A stretch of DNA of 38,138 nt from Chalciporus piperatus (taxonomy: Eukaryota; Basidiomycota; Agaricomycetes; Boletales; Boletaceae), in the NCBI GenBank assembly GCA_038093975.1, contig JBBPTG010000230.1, positions 1-38,138 of the forward strand, written 5' to 3'. A program made the position numbers and the translations under genes. The notes under the pieces were generated by a model. That model made no database searches. It was not told the DNA's origin and saw only the letters and a list, made by a program, of their open reading frames with translations. This document shows positions 18,019-28,498 of this stretch, piece by piece (position 1 is the stretch's first letter; each line of letters opens with the position of its first letter).

Positions 18019-21000
18019 CTAGGAATCGCATTCCAGGCGATTCGGCAATTTCCGCACAGGAACCTCTGTCAGATTTTCGTATTTCTGAAACAAGGCCGAG
18101 AAATTTCCCATGGTCATGTTAATACGGCGTGGGGCGGACGGGTGCTTTTTGTGAAAAGCTTTGACAGCTTCGGGTGCATTTGACAAATGCGCTGCCTTTT
18201 CCCATGTACGGTCCGATATGTCCCAGCCTTTCCAATGAACCAGGTACTCTAACTGTCCTTGTTTAACCTGAGACTTCACTACGTAATCCACCTCGTACTC
18301 TTCTTCTCCCTCTTGGTTGACTATTACCGGATCCGGAAGACGGACCGGTTGCCCTTCCAACGGTTCTTTAGCCGGTTTGACCCGTTTGACATTAACCGTG
18401 GGATGAATATGCATAGAATTGGGCAAGTCTAGTGTGACTGCATTGGGAAGAACCTTCGTGATCTGATAAGGTCCGATCCAGTTTTGCGTCATCTTTTTGG
18501 AGGGATAAGGTAATTTGAGGTTGTCCGTGGATAACATAACAAAATCTCCGATTTGATAATCTGGAGCTTCGGACCGATGCTTGTCCGCTTGCTCTTTCAT
18601 CCGGTTCTGGGTTTCTTCTAACGCCTGCTCGACTTCTTTGTGTGCCTTTCCACATTTCTCTAGGAATGTACCAGCCGGAGATGAATCGCCTTCGAATCCC
18701 ATGCGTGGGAAGTAGTTTTTTGTTATAGCGAAGGGAATCGTTCCAGTGGCAGTGGATAGGGAGGAATTGTGATGGAACTGCGCTATTTTCAACCAATCAG
18801 CCCATTCCGTTTGACGTTTAGCCACGTAAGCGCGGAGATACTGCTGGAGTTCTCGGTTCATACGCTCCGTTTGGCCATCGGTTTGGGGGTGATAAGCGGT
18901 TGACAGCTTCTGTTCTATTCCTAGAAGGGTGCAAAGCTGCGAAGTAAACTCCGATGCAAATTGCGGTCCTCGATCTGAAACAATCGAAGAGGGAAGTCCG
19001 TGTCTACACCAAACATTGTCTCTAAATAGAATAGCTAATTCTTTTGAAGAGATTGTCTTTTTACAAGCGATAAACTCTACTTCTTTAGAGAAACGATCTA
19101 CAATTACACAAATAGCATCAAAGCCACGTGATTTGGGAAAACCCGTGGTAAAATCTATAGATATATCCTTCCAAGGTTCTTTTGGAACCGGAAGGGGAAT
19201 TAATTTGCCAGTTTGTGCAGTTGACTTTCCCTTCGTGAGGGCGCACGTCTGACAATGTTCTACGTATGTTTTAACGTCCTTTGTGACACCAGGCCACGAG
19301 AAATAACGAGTAACCAAGTGTAAGGTACGTCCTTGACCACCATGGCCACCAATAGGGGAATCATGAAGGATTGTAAGTAATTTAGTACGTAAGGAAATAG
19401 GAACGAAAACTTTGTTTTTGTCATTTTTAAATACTATAGACCCCTCGTCAAAAGCGAAGCCATCTACCGTATCATTTTTTATTTTTTCTGATTCGTTTTG
19501 TATTTCGTCATAAATAGGTGAAGAAAGAGTAACTGTATTAATAAAAACAGAAGCAGGAAGTACAGTAATATTTTTGTTATGGTCGAGATCTGCTTCTCCG
19601 TGATCTTCTCGACGAGATAAAGCATCAGCCCTTCCATTTGTAGCACCCGGTTTATAAATAATCGAGTAATTATACTCTGAGAGCAACGCATTCCAGCGTG
19701 CTTGACGTGGGCTCAGAGTTTGGGGAGATTTCCAGTATTCGAGATTCTTGTGATCAGTCCAAATCTCGAAATGTTCTCGACCCATTAGATAATGTCTCCA
19801 TTCCTGCAAAGCCCGAATGACAGCTAGAAGCTCCTTGTCATAAACCGGGTAGTTCTTCTCGGCAGAACTAAAGGAATGGGAAATGAAGGCACAAGGCCTC
19901 CAGAGACCATCATCGCATTTAACCGAGAGCACAGCTCCCGTTGCAATATCACTAGCGTCCGTTTCTACTCTGACTTCTTTAGAGCGGTCAGGATAGGCTA
20001 AAAGCGGAGCGGTAGTGAATTGCTGCTTCAGCTTGTCAAAAGCTTGCTGTTGCTCCTGTCCCCACCGATATGGTGTGTCCTTTTTGGTAAGGTCATTCAA
20101 GGGACGAGCGATGTCAGCGAAGCCCTGAATGAAGCGTCGATAGAAGTTAGCCAATCCTAAAAAGGACTGAACACCCTTCAACCGAGTTGGCGCCGGCCAA
20201 TCTAAAATAGCCTGCACCTTTGAAGTGTCCATCTCTACGCCTTTCTGGGAGATAACCATTCCCAAGAAATCTACGGAATCCACCGCGAAGCTACACTTTT
20301 CTGGTTTTACGTAAAGATCGTTCTCTCTGAGACGTTGCAATACGGTTTTAACTATTTCTAAGTGCTCTGCTCTAGTTTTTCCGAACGTAAAGATCATGAG
20401 ATCGTCGATATAAATAATAAGAACCCCATGAAGATCGCTAAATAGATCATTCATCATTTGTTGGAATGTGGGGGGAGAGTTCGTAAGTCCAAAGTACATA
20501 ACGACAGGTTCGTAAGCGCCAAATGGAGTAACGAAAGCTGCCTTCCATTCGTCACCTTCTTTTATTCTAACATTATTATAACCCCAACGTAGGTCCATTT
20601 TAGTAAACATATCAGCTCCTTTGAGCTGGTCTATAAGTCCGGAAATGAGGGGAAGAGGGTAAGCATTCTTGACAGTTCCCTCATTTACGTAACGATAATC
20701 CATAACTAATCTCTTTTTACCGTCCTTTTTTGGAATAAAGAAAACAGGAGATGTCTGAGGGGATTTCGACGGACGAAGATATCCTTTCGATAACTCCTTA
20801 TCGATGAACTTTTTAACGTCATCTAGTTCCTGTTCGGACATCGGAATCACCCGACCCTTTTTGGGAACAAAATCAGGCTTGAGATCTATTGCGTGGTCCC
20901 ACGCCTTTCGGGTAGGCATACGCTCACTCTCTTGCTCTGAGAAGACGTCTAAGTATTCATGAAGTTCTACTGGGACTTTCTCGGTGAGCCCCGCCTCAAA

Positions 21001-21384
21001 CACTCGACGAATAGAAAAAGAACGATTCAAATGATAGTTGACTACTTTGCACTGATCTGTACAGCGTGTGAATCGTACTCGTTTGGCCACCCAATCAATT
21101 TCAGGGTTATGCCTTTCAAGCCAATCGTAGCCGATGATCATGTGATGAGTGCCAAGTACAGAAACGAAAGCGTCCATATGCTCAAAATGTCCATTGTGTC
21201 CCAAAACAAGCGAAACTTTGTGAGTGACACCGCCTATCGCTCCCTCTGAGCCGTCGGCGTTATACACTGGAATAGGAAAAGGAAGTTCTTCCAGTGTCAA
21301 ACCATGTCGCTCACAGAACGATTTATCTATAAAATTTCGGTTGCGCCGGAATCCAACAGAGCGGCAAACTCCATTTTCTTCCAT
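18019..21384 (-). CDS. pol: Pol of gypsy copy C (protease C-terminal part, RT, RNase H, integrase, chromodomain)
   Basis: A 1121-codon frame. The first ~16 residues are out-of-frame sequence of the protease start; from FIDKSF on it is the genuine protein. It holds the protease second half to about residue 110. Reverse transcriptase spans about 160-400 with YIDD at 325-328. RNase H starts near 475. The integrase zinc finger is at about 675-715 and its core has D near 741, D near 804 and E near 840. The chromodomain is at about 1027-1080. RT through chromodomain is uninterrupted. The only defect seen is the one-base change next to DSGATE near 21335, which separates the catalytic Asp from the rest. 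As it stands, the copy could make Gag but not an active protease-Pol fusion by normal reading. Confidence 0.9.
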   Translation of the reverse strand: MEENGVCRSVGFRRNRNFIDKSFCERHGLTLEELPFPIPVYNADGSEGAIGGVTHKVSLVLGHNGHFEHMDAFVSVLGTHHMIIGYDWLERHNPEIDWVAKRVRFTRCTDQCKVVNYHLNRSFSIRRVFEAGLTEKVPVELHEYLDVFSEQESERMPTRKAWDHAIDLKPDFVPKKGRVIPMSEQELDDVKKFIDKELSKGYLRPSKSPQTSPVFFIPKKDGKKRLVMDYRYVNEGTVKNAYPLPLISGLIDQLKGADMFTKMDLRWGYNNVRIKEGDEWKAAFVTPFGAYEPVVMYFGLTNSPPTFQQMMNDLFSDLHGVLIIYIDDLMIFTFGKTRAEHLEIVKTVLQRLRENDLYVKPEKCSFAVDSVDFLGMVISQKGVEMDTSKVQAILDWPAPTRLKGVQSFLGLANFYRRFIQGFADIARPLNDLTKKDTPYRWGQEQQQAFDKLKQQFTTAPLLAYPDRSKEVRVETDASDIATGAVLSVKCDDGLWRPCAFISHSFSSAEKNYPVYDKELLAVIRALQEWRHYLMGREHFEIWTDHKNLEYWKSPQTLSPRQARWNALLSEYNYSIIYKPGATNGRADALSRREDHGEADLDHNKNITVLPASVFINTVTLSSPIYDEIQNESEKIKNDTVDGFAFDEGSIVFKNDKNKVFVPISLRTKLLTILHDSPIGGHGGQGRTLHLVTRYFSWPGVTKDVKTYVEHCQTCALTKGKSTAQTGKLIPLPVPKEPWKDISIDFTTGFPKSRGFDAICVIVDRFSKEVEFIACKKTISSKELAILFRDNVWCRHGLPSSIVSDRGPQFASEFTSQLCTLLGIEQKLSTAYHPQTDGQTERMNRELQQYLRAYVAKRQTEWADWLKIAQFHHNSSLSTATGTIPFAITKNYFPRMGFEGDSSPAGTFLEKCGKAHKEVEQALEETQNRMKEQADKHRSEAPDYQIGDFVMLSTDNLKLPYPSKKMTQNWIGPYQITKVLPNAVTLDLPNSMHIHPTVNVKRVKPAKEPLEGQPVRLPDPVIVNQEGEEEYEVDYVVKSQVKQGQLEYLVHWKGWDISDRTWEKAAHLSNAPEAVKAFHKKHPSAPRRINMTMGNFSALFQKYENLTEVPVRKLPNRLECDS

Positions 21385-21653
21385 TGCTCCCCTTTATCGT
21401 ACATAATAGTAATAGCGAGATCCAGCTCGTTTTTCCGATTCTGATTCCTTACATGTATTTTTGATGGGATTTCTTTTTTCGAATAATTTACCTTAAGGGA
21501 ATTAAGCACGAATTGTTTTACTTCTGTCGCCACGCCACTAAGGGACGCCCTTTCAGAAGAAGAAAAGTTATATTTAAACGGAATACAAGGAGTAGTACTA
21601 ATACAACCATTTGGTACGCTATGTCCGAGCCGCCGAGAACCCATTTCTCTCAT
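21327..21653 (-). pseudogene. Protease N-terminal part of copy C, ends in frameshift
   Basis: A 108-codon ORF starting with ATG at 21653, overlapping the gag TGA as ATGA. It reaches the catalytic LLDSGATE and then stops after two wrong residues. Compared with copy A, CG is replaced by a single T in the run after GAAA, a net loss of one base. Copy E carries the identical change. Confidence 0.85.
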
Positions 21654-22984
21654 TGGCTGTTTCCTTTTAAAGCCTCGGCTGCCTGTGCCTTGGCTTCTGA
21701 TTCAATGCGGTCGCGCCAATACGCTTCCGCTTCTTGATTGGTATATGCCGCTTGATGCGACATGTAACTTGTGCTGGTGGACGGGCCAGCGGGGTAGGGG
21801 GAAGGGGTAGGAGGGTAGGGTGCAGGGATGGTACCTGCGAAGGGCATCTGCCGGTTGTCAAACGGCAGGGAAGTCTCAACGTATTGTTGCGAGTATGGAT
21901 CCCACATAACAACTTGTCTCTGACGCGGCCTGTGGGGCTTTGGGCACGCGTTTGCAAAATGACCTGGCTGGTCGCAATTGAAACAATTTCCCCGAACGGG
22001 GGATCTTGGCATTTGCTGTGCCGAGAGATCCATCGGGGCTCCACGACCAGGCTGTGTGCCTGTGGGAGTGAAACGGGGGGCCGCATACGGAGCGGGGGGA
22101 CGTGGGAGCGGACGTGATGCAATTGGGTAACGAGGGGGAAGATACGGATATGATGATGAAGGCCTTGGCGCAGTCGCAGGTGCCTGACGAACTGGAGCAC
22201 CTCGTTCAACAACGATACGTTCGAAAGTTCGACCCAACTTTCGGTAGGTGTCGATCGTGTTGGTCAAATTTTGCTCATCAACATTGGTGTTGATTTGCGC
22301 TTGATAATAGATTTTGTAATCTATCGCCTTTTTCAGAAGCTCTTTGGCATGAGCGTCTTCTATCTCTGATTCCGCTTTCAACAATTCAAACTCCTGAAGG
22401 AAGATGTCCACAGGTTTCCCAGCCTGCTTCAATGCTTCCAATTTCCGGAGACTCTCATGAGCGAGGACGTCAATCTGGAAATGTGATTTGAGGAGATGTG
22501 AAAATATTGTCCACGTGGGCCATGCTAGTAGTCCCAGGGGTTCTCGAACAGGTTCCTCTGCTTCGCCTTCTACTGGTGGCGGTGGTAGCAATTCGTATCG
22601 GGACCATTTTTCTATTGTCATCTGGGCGAAACCAGCCGCTTTTCCTTCTAACCGTGAGAGTACGGCGAGGCATCGAACCTTGTTGTTTTTCCACGTGTGG
22701 ACGGACTGCCAGGCGTTAACCTGCGCCCACCACAACCGGAACTTGGTGCGGTCACCATCCCATTTTCCCGGGTCGGCAACTTTTTTGGACACGGAGTCCG
22801 AATTGTCTGATATGAGCGCCTTCAGAGCGGCGGTGAGAGCAGCGATGGGATCAGCGGGATCTGCCATCGGAGATTCGGGACGAGGAGTAGGGGGATGTGA
22901 ACTTTCGGATGAGGAAGGGAAGTGACGTGGGGGAGATCTGTAACCCTGAGCTTGTGGATCTTGATCTAAGAACTCTGCTGACAT
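21650..22984 (-). CDS. gag: Gag of gypsy copy C, complete
   Basis: 444 aa from MSAEFLDQD. An N-terminal Pro/Ser-rich region (1-45) is followed by a short helical stretch, then the Gag/capsid-like domain from about 60 to 250 (DPGKWDGDR, FRLWWAQVNAW, FLQEFELLKAESE). A Pro-rich basic linker comes next, and a single CCHC zinc knuckle has its first Cys pair at residues 334 and 337. The tail ends AEALKGNSQ. Gag forms the particle and packages element RNA; the knuckle binds RNA. It ends with TGA overlapping the ATG of the next ORF. It is longer by small in-frame changes than copy B (EGEAEEPV against EGEEPV), showing that the three copies diverged slightly. Confidence 0.92.
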   Translation of the reverse strand: MSAEFLDQDPQAQGYRSPPRHFPSSSESSHPPTPRPESPMADPADPIAALTAALKALISDNSDSVSKKVADPGKWDGDRTKFRLWWAQVNAWQSVHTWKNNKVRCLAVLSRLEGKAAGFAQMTIEKWSRYELLPPPPVEGEAEEPVREPLGLLAWPTWTIFSHLLKSHFQIDVLAHESLRKLEALKQAGKPVDIFLQEFELLKAESEIEDAHAKELLKKAIDYKIYYQAQINTNVDEQNLTNTIDTYRKLGRTFERIVVERGAPVRQAPATAPRPSSSYPYLPPRYPIASRPLPRPPAPYAAPRFTPTGTQPGRGAPMDLSAQQMPRSPVRGNCFNCDQPGHFANACPKPHRPRQRQVVMWDPYSQQYVETSLPFDNRQMPFAGTIPAPYPPTPSPYPAGPSTSTSYMSHQAAYTNQEAEAYWRDRIESEAKAQAAEALKGNSQ

Positions 22985-23693
22985 ATATCTTTACTGAACC
23001 CTATCTTCCAAAGGTTCTCTGGGGATGACAGACACGAGGACGAAGAAAATATCTTTTCGAGCGGAGGTAATACCTGCGACGCTTATCGGAATCTCGGCAG
23101 ACCTTCTGAGGAATTTTCCCAAGATCTGATTTGATTTTACACATATACTACTCTCGAACTTCTATTTTTCGAGCAGTAGCAAAAGCTATCGTAATACAGG
23201 ATACTATTTTTTATTGTTTTCTATTTTTTGTACCTCGGCGGTGCTGCCGGCTTACGTTGCTACGTATGACTCAGCCAAGGGGGCGGCGACGCGCTTTTCC
23301 CTTGTCGTCCTTCGCAATTGGGCACGATCCCAATCCGGTCTTCGAACAAATACTATAGTACGGAGGATAACAGAAACGGGGCACTAAAGGCTGGCCCAAA
23401 AGAATAGAATAGCCAGATGGCGAATGCGTGACGTCAACGGGTAATCACGCGAACCCGGATCGTGTCTACAGTCAGAGGGTTGGCGCGTGAGCGGGCCCCA
23501 AGACGTCTCGAACGATCAAAAAGCCCCTAGTGCACTATGGGGAACAGCAACTTTATCCAATTTATGACGGCGGACGGCCGTATATGCAGCAGTGGACGGA
23601 GTTGCGGTCTCCTGTGTGTCATGTACACAAACGGTCTTCTTGACCAACTCTTTAGCCCTAGAGTCCAGGCGGTGTTTTCAAGTCTAATCCAAG

Positions 23694-24148
23694 TGTTATG
23701 ACTGAGTCACAACACGGCGGGGACTTAAGGCAACACTAAGCCTTGCGAAAGAATATGCTGAGTACTAAAGCTTAATTGCGGTGAAGCAACAAATGGATTA
23801 GACTGGGGTCTGTGATAAGTACAGGGCTACTTATATACTATTGAGAAGTGCGCACAGACCAACAGCCGAATAAGGAAATCATAAAGGAAAAGATAAATAA
23901 GGTAAATGGGACGATAGATAAGAAAAGGTACCAGGTACGGATTAGGGTCTAGGCCATGACATCATTGCTGAGTCATCTAAGTCTGGACCTTTGTCACGTG
24001 ACCTGATTATGTAATAGTTTACGTAATGCTACAGGGACTACCGGAGCGGATTAAGATGAATCCGGCTTGACCCCTAAATTGTAGATAAAGTCCAGAGTTC
24101 GAATACCGTTGTAGGCAAAAGTTTGAAAAGTTTTTAAATACTATAACA
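23694..24148 (-). repeat. 5' LTR of gypsy copy C
   Basis: 455 bp in minus orientation, preceded (on its 3' side) by the self-priming site at 23691-23681. It shares diagnostic sequences with the LTR of copy E (TTTATCTACAA, the CTATCGTCCC stretch, CCTTTATGATTTCC) rather than with its own 3' LTR. Its right flank, ATCAATACC, is 11 bases from the stop codon of the next gene. Confidence 0.92.
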
Positions 24149-24159
24149 ATCAATACCAT

Positions 24160-25858
24160 CTATTTGTCAGCGCCACGGGGTGAACTGCGAGTCGCTGGCT
24201 GCGCTGCTTTGCCCCGTCTACCTCGACCCCTACCACGACCCCTTGACACTGGTGCGGAATTGACGGGCACCGCTTCATCGACGACGGGCTGCTCTAGAAC
24301 GAGCTCATCGACAGGTGCAAGCTCCTCCGCAGGGTTGCCGGAACCGCTCAGAATTTCAGCTGCGTTCGATGTTGGTCCGAGGTCAAGTGGGTCTATGTTA
24401 ACATCGACAGGCAGGTCCTGAACCTCGTCCTCTTCCATGGTCTGGGTCGGGTCTGCGAGTGTCATTGCCATGGCGGCCATGGCAGCATCAATATCCGCAG
24501 TGAGATCTTCTTCAGTCATGGTACCAGAAGGGCCCGATGACTTGGTCGTGCTCCCGAAGACGCGCTGGTTGATCTTGCTGACCAGGTCCCGAACGTAAGT
24601 GGTCTCCCAACTGTTGATAAAGAGTTGCTTGTACTTGCTGAACAGCTTGTGATAGGGAATCTGGGAGTTGGAGCCAGTGCCATCCTTGGGAAATTGGGAA
24701 TCGGGAGAGCATAAGAAGACGGCCTGTAGTAGTACAATGATTAGAGCGATGCAGAGGCGAGAAACGATAACATGAACCTAACTTACCATAATAGCAGCCC
24801 ACGCAAGGCAGCCTGGAGTACAAGATGTTACACCCCAGACGGTCCCGTTCGATTTCGCTCCGGGACGGCGGGTGCCACCGTGCGTCAGAGCGGTCTGCCC
24901 CCAGAGAGTAACACGAAGTATCTAGTGATGTAGCAGGTTCAGTACCAGAATTGTACAGCAATAATGAGAAAATACCGAGGCGAGCAGCACCCAATTGGAG
25001 AAAGGAGTACGCGGATCGACTTTCTGGTCGGCATACAAAAGCGGTGGGAATGTGGGGTACTTGGGCTTGCCATCACCATTCTGCTGTATTCCCAGTAACG
25101 AACGGATCTCTGGAAAGTCAAGGCGGCGAGGCGCTGTTTCGCAGCTAAGGTGATCGCTCGAGAGACCGAATAGATCTGTTACTCTGGCACGGAGTTTGTG
25201 CAGTTCACTAGATCGGCCGGCACTCATATGCGTGGCGAGCTGATTCAGATATAGACAATTGATTCAGTATGGTGCCAAATGGAGTCGCTAGTAATCCATA
25301 CCTGGTCAGCGAAGTGATGAGAGGCTCGAAGGTTTTGAAGGTGTGGTGGAAGCATCGAGTCCAACTCTGCAATGATCGCAGCTCCCTCCGCGAGCGTTGA
25401 GGCATAGCGAGTCTTTCCAATGATATCTGATGAAGCGGGGGATGCGATTGATACACCGGGAGTCAGTGCGCGGCTGAGAAGGTCCTTGGACGGGGGGAAC
25501 ATCTCAACCATGATCCCGAACTTCTTCGCGATAGTCTGGACCTCGCCATCGTAAGCGCTAAGTGTATCGGGAACGTTAGACTTTGCCGATTTGCGAGGTT
25601 TATTCGCTACGGAAATCCGGTTCTCCTCCTCTAACACACGGCATCGCTCCTGAATGGCATCAAGCTTAAGCTGTGCCTGCTTCAACGACTGCATACAAGT
25701 AATGTTAGAACACATCCATTGAAGTCAAACGAGTAGCGACAAACCTCCTCGAGGTCCGCTTCCCTTGACGAGCGGTAACCACGAGACACAATGGCGGGTT
25801 CGTCCTCATCGAGGTCGGCGATAGCATAGGCAGTGCGACTATTAGAGATTGAACTCAT
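24160..25858 (-). CDS. Five-exon host-like gene, unknown function (possibly DUF6698-like)
   Basis: Exons 25858-25745, 25688-25302, 25239-24976, 24921-24787 and 24723-24160 are joined by GT-AG introns of 54-63 nt, all in phase 0, for 487 aa. The start MSSISNS is the first ATG in frame with the acidic N-terminus. Residues 35-60 look like a coiled coil (LKQAQLKLDAIQERCRVLEEE). The core resembles a large mushroom protein family: a FPPLLYAD-like motif, ILRVTLWG, then WGVTSCTPGCLAWAAI and YHKLFSKYKQLFI. I believe Pfam calls it DUF6698, but I am not certain. The C-terminus is acidic and ends in a Gly-Arg-rich tail (RGRGRGRGRRG) that may bind nucleic acid. Known members have no assigned function. It appears intact, although a gypsy LTR ends 11 bases past its stop. 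Confidence 0.72.
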
Positions 25859-26470
25859 GATATAGATGGAGAACGTCAGAAGAGAGGATGATTCAGACTC
25901 GAACTCGAACAAGGAACTTAGCCTATCGTGCTCAGGCTCCCGGTATTTGAGTGCTCAGAGAACGGCGGACAGGGTCAGGTCGATCCAGGGCAGCGCAGGG
26001 TGTTGCGTTGCAACCTGATCCCATCAGCTGATCAACACGTGTTGTGTTGTCTGGATCTATGGTTGGCGTCAACAGCATGCGCATTTACATCAAGAAGATG
26101 TGCTTCACTTAGACTCAACCTTGTCGCAAGCCCTGGCATGACGAGAGATTCCAATTGGAGCAACTCCATACCTCAACGGAGATGACCTGAACGCGAAGAA
26201 CGACGTACACCATCGTATGTTATAAGGACGGCTTCGGGGTGGATGGTGGATTCACTGAATAGACGGTGATCCAGATTTCGGCGCGTTGTTCGTGCATCGA
26301 GCAGTAAAGGATAATCGAGTCAGCCACAAATCCATTATAAGGAAAGCATGCCTTTTGATGTGATCTGCCCGCGTATGAATCTCCCGGTTATGTAAATGCA
26401 GCGCGACTGTAACTTGTGCCGATTACAATGTTTAATCGACAATGATCTGAGCAAAATAACGGGGGTAAGT
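25859..26470. other. Intergenic, nothing recognised
   Basis: About 0.6 kb between the start of the 487-aa gene and the 3' end of the EST1-like remnant. It should include the promoter of the former. I see no ORF, repeat or RNA gene that I can support. Confidence 0.5.
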
Positions 26471-28043
26471 TTACTTGCTGCTTCCACGAGGCTTTATGTC
26501 AGGGCGCAAAGTCAGGTGCAGGGACCAGCCTAAAACAAAGTAGACGGCGCCAAGATTCGGATATAGTCCCCTGAGGTCTTCGCGATCGCCTGCTGTGGCT
26601 ATTAACTGACGTGAACGTGCCTCGAGGAAAACTGGCATCATGTAGCCCCCTTTCGAGGTCTGGACTTTGAGATATTGCGTGCGAGCAGGCATGAGAGGTG
26701 ATGTAGGCGAGGGCTTTTTGAGCTGCTTCGCTGAGTTGGGAGGTGTTGGAGGAAAGACCATCCAATTCCACAATGACCGAGACTGGGATGTCAACGGTCC
26801 ACCGAAGAGACTCGATGATTGACGCGACTGGACGCCGACCGTGACGCGATTGCCGTTTTGAGCTATGTGTCGATGAAGCAGATGGTCGTTGAGCAGGTGC
26901 GAGCAAACCGTTTAGATAATGTTGCCGTGCCTGTAAAAACAATGAGCAAACGTCGAGAACAGACAGGGAGAACAATTACCTTCAGTGCTTTTACCTACTC
27001 CGAGTCCTCGTCTTTTCGCTCTCCTCTGATGATGCGTCGACTTCCGCATCCTCAACGTCGACGTCCATCGCGTCGTCAGTCCACCTCCTTCCATGACGAC
27101 GAAGCTCCTCCTGTTCTTGTTCATGCCGATCCTCATCCCTCCATCTCCGCACTTTCGCCTCGAGCGTCCCATCAACCTTCCACTCGCGCGTTCCTTCCAC
27201 CCACGTAAACCCATCAATGAGCCCCGCCAAATCAATCCCACTCCTTGAGATCCTTATCCACCGTCTCGCGGTCTCGCTCTTTATCTCGCCTCCACGCTCG
27301 TCCTCGTCGTCCTCATCCTCGATGATCCTGTCAGTGAGCTGGCCTCCCTCCTCGACGTCCAACACTTCGATTTCCACACGACGATCTTCACGGCTCTTCC
27401 AGTAACCACGCTCGAAGACCTTGCGGCCGACCCATTCCATCCCGCGCATGCACCAGTCCTTGGGAAGTGTTGGTGCGCAGCCGCTCGTAAGCATCGCCCA
27501 GCGTTCCGTATCGGCAGGGGCAGGAAGGTGCAGCCCTTGAGAGCTGAGGATATTCTTCGGCAGAGAACCCAGGAACGGCATCAGATCCTCCCATGGGATA
27601 AACCTCTCGAGAATCACGAGGGTCTCGGAATGTTTGCAGACGGTGGCGAGGAAAGTGAGAAACATGGAAAGATGGGGATTCAGTGTAGATTTAGCGAACG
27701 ACGAAGCTTTGCGGGTCGGGTTGCAGAGCACGAAGGGGAGCATGGAGAACGAGAGCTCCATCGCATACTTGAATGTCTGCGGGAGCTCGATGGGCAATGC
27801 ACCGTCCGACGAGACGGGGGAATGTTGCGTTGGCGGAAGCTTGGACTTGCCGTTGTCGTCCACATCCATCCGCTTCGCTTCTCCATCTTCCTCATGAGGG
27901 GGCAGGCACGGAGACGTTCCGCTTCGCGACAATGCAAACGGGACCGAAACTGCGTCGTCAGGGCATTACCGGAGAGTTGGCTATTGGTGACCATTGCAGC
28001 AATGGCCATACAATGACGAGCGAGGTTGCCGAGTGCCTCTAAC
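26471..28043 (-). pseudogene. EST1/SMG6-like protein fragment, decayed, N-terminus lost
   Basis: The longest frame (27932-26991, 313 codons) matches the C-terminal half of fungal EST1/SMG-type proteins, which act in telomere maintenance and nonsense-mediated decay. It has NPHLSMFLTFLATV, LERFIPWEDLMPFL, LPKDWCMRGMEWVGRKVFERG, then RRWIRI and FTWVEGTREW. Upstream, ALGNLARHCMA is in another frame. Downstream, an intron (26979-26931) joins KALK to ARQHYLNGLL, but that frame has a TAG just before it. A PIN-like end follows (IPVSVIVELDGLSSNTSQ, then LKVQTSKG) with another frame change. The usual VVDTN strand of the PIN domain is not seen. At 28043 it is cut by a gypsy LTR. At least three frame breaks and a stop argue for a pseudogene. 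Confidence 0.78.
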
Positions 28044-28498
28044 TGTTATAGTATTTAAAAACTTTTCAAACTTTTGCCTACAACGGTATTCGAACTCTGG
28101 ACTTTATCTACAACTTAGGGGTCAAGCCGGATTCATCTTAATCCGCTCCGGTAGTCCCTGTAGCATTACGTAAACTATTACATAATCAGGTCACGTGACA
28201 AAGGTCCAGACTTAGATGAGTCAGCAATGATGTCATGGCCTAGACCCTAATCCGTACCTGGTACCTTTTCTTATCTATCGTCCCATTTACCTTATCTATC
28301 TTTTCCTTTATGATTTCCTTATTCGGCTGTTGGTCTGTGCGCACTTCTCAATAGTATATAAGTAGCCCTGTACTTATCACAGACCCCAGTCTAATCCATT
28401 TGTTGCTTCACCGCAATTAAGCTTTAGTACTCAGCATATTCCTTCGCAAGGCCTAGTGTTGCCTTAAGTCCCCGCTGTGTTGTGACTCAGTCATAACA
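28044..28498 (+). repeat. 5' LTR of gypsy copy E
   Basis: 455 bp, TGTTATAG to CATAACA, directly abutting the EST1-like remnant (left flank CTAAC). The self-priming site TGGATTAGACT follows at 28501-28511. It is most like the LTR at 23694, in inverted orientation. Confidence 0.92.

Larger units (their letters stand above)
17553..24148 (-). mobile_element. Full-length family-1 gypsy element (copy C), 6596 bp
   Basis: Order on the minus strand: 5' LTR (24148-23694), 2-nt gap and self-priming site, leader, gag (22984-21650), protease (from 21653, frameshifted), pol (to 18019), polypurine tract, 3' LTR (18007-17553). The flanks do not match: CCGCT on the left, ATCAA on the right. It is therefore not a simple insertion as it stands. 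The two LTRs also differ at several diagnostic bases. Confidence 0.88.

Noticed and set aside
18019..21384. N-terminal MEENGVCRS as a true alternative start of Pol
   Set aside because: The first residues are the protease coding sequence read in the wrong frame, caused by the one-base loss near 21335.
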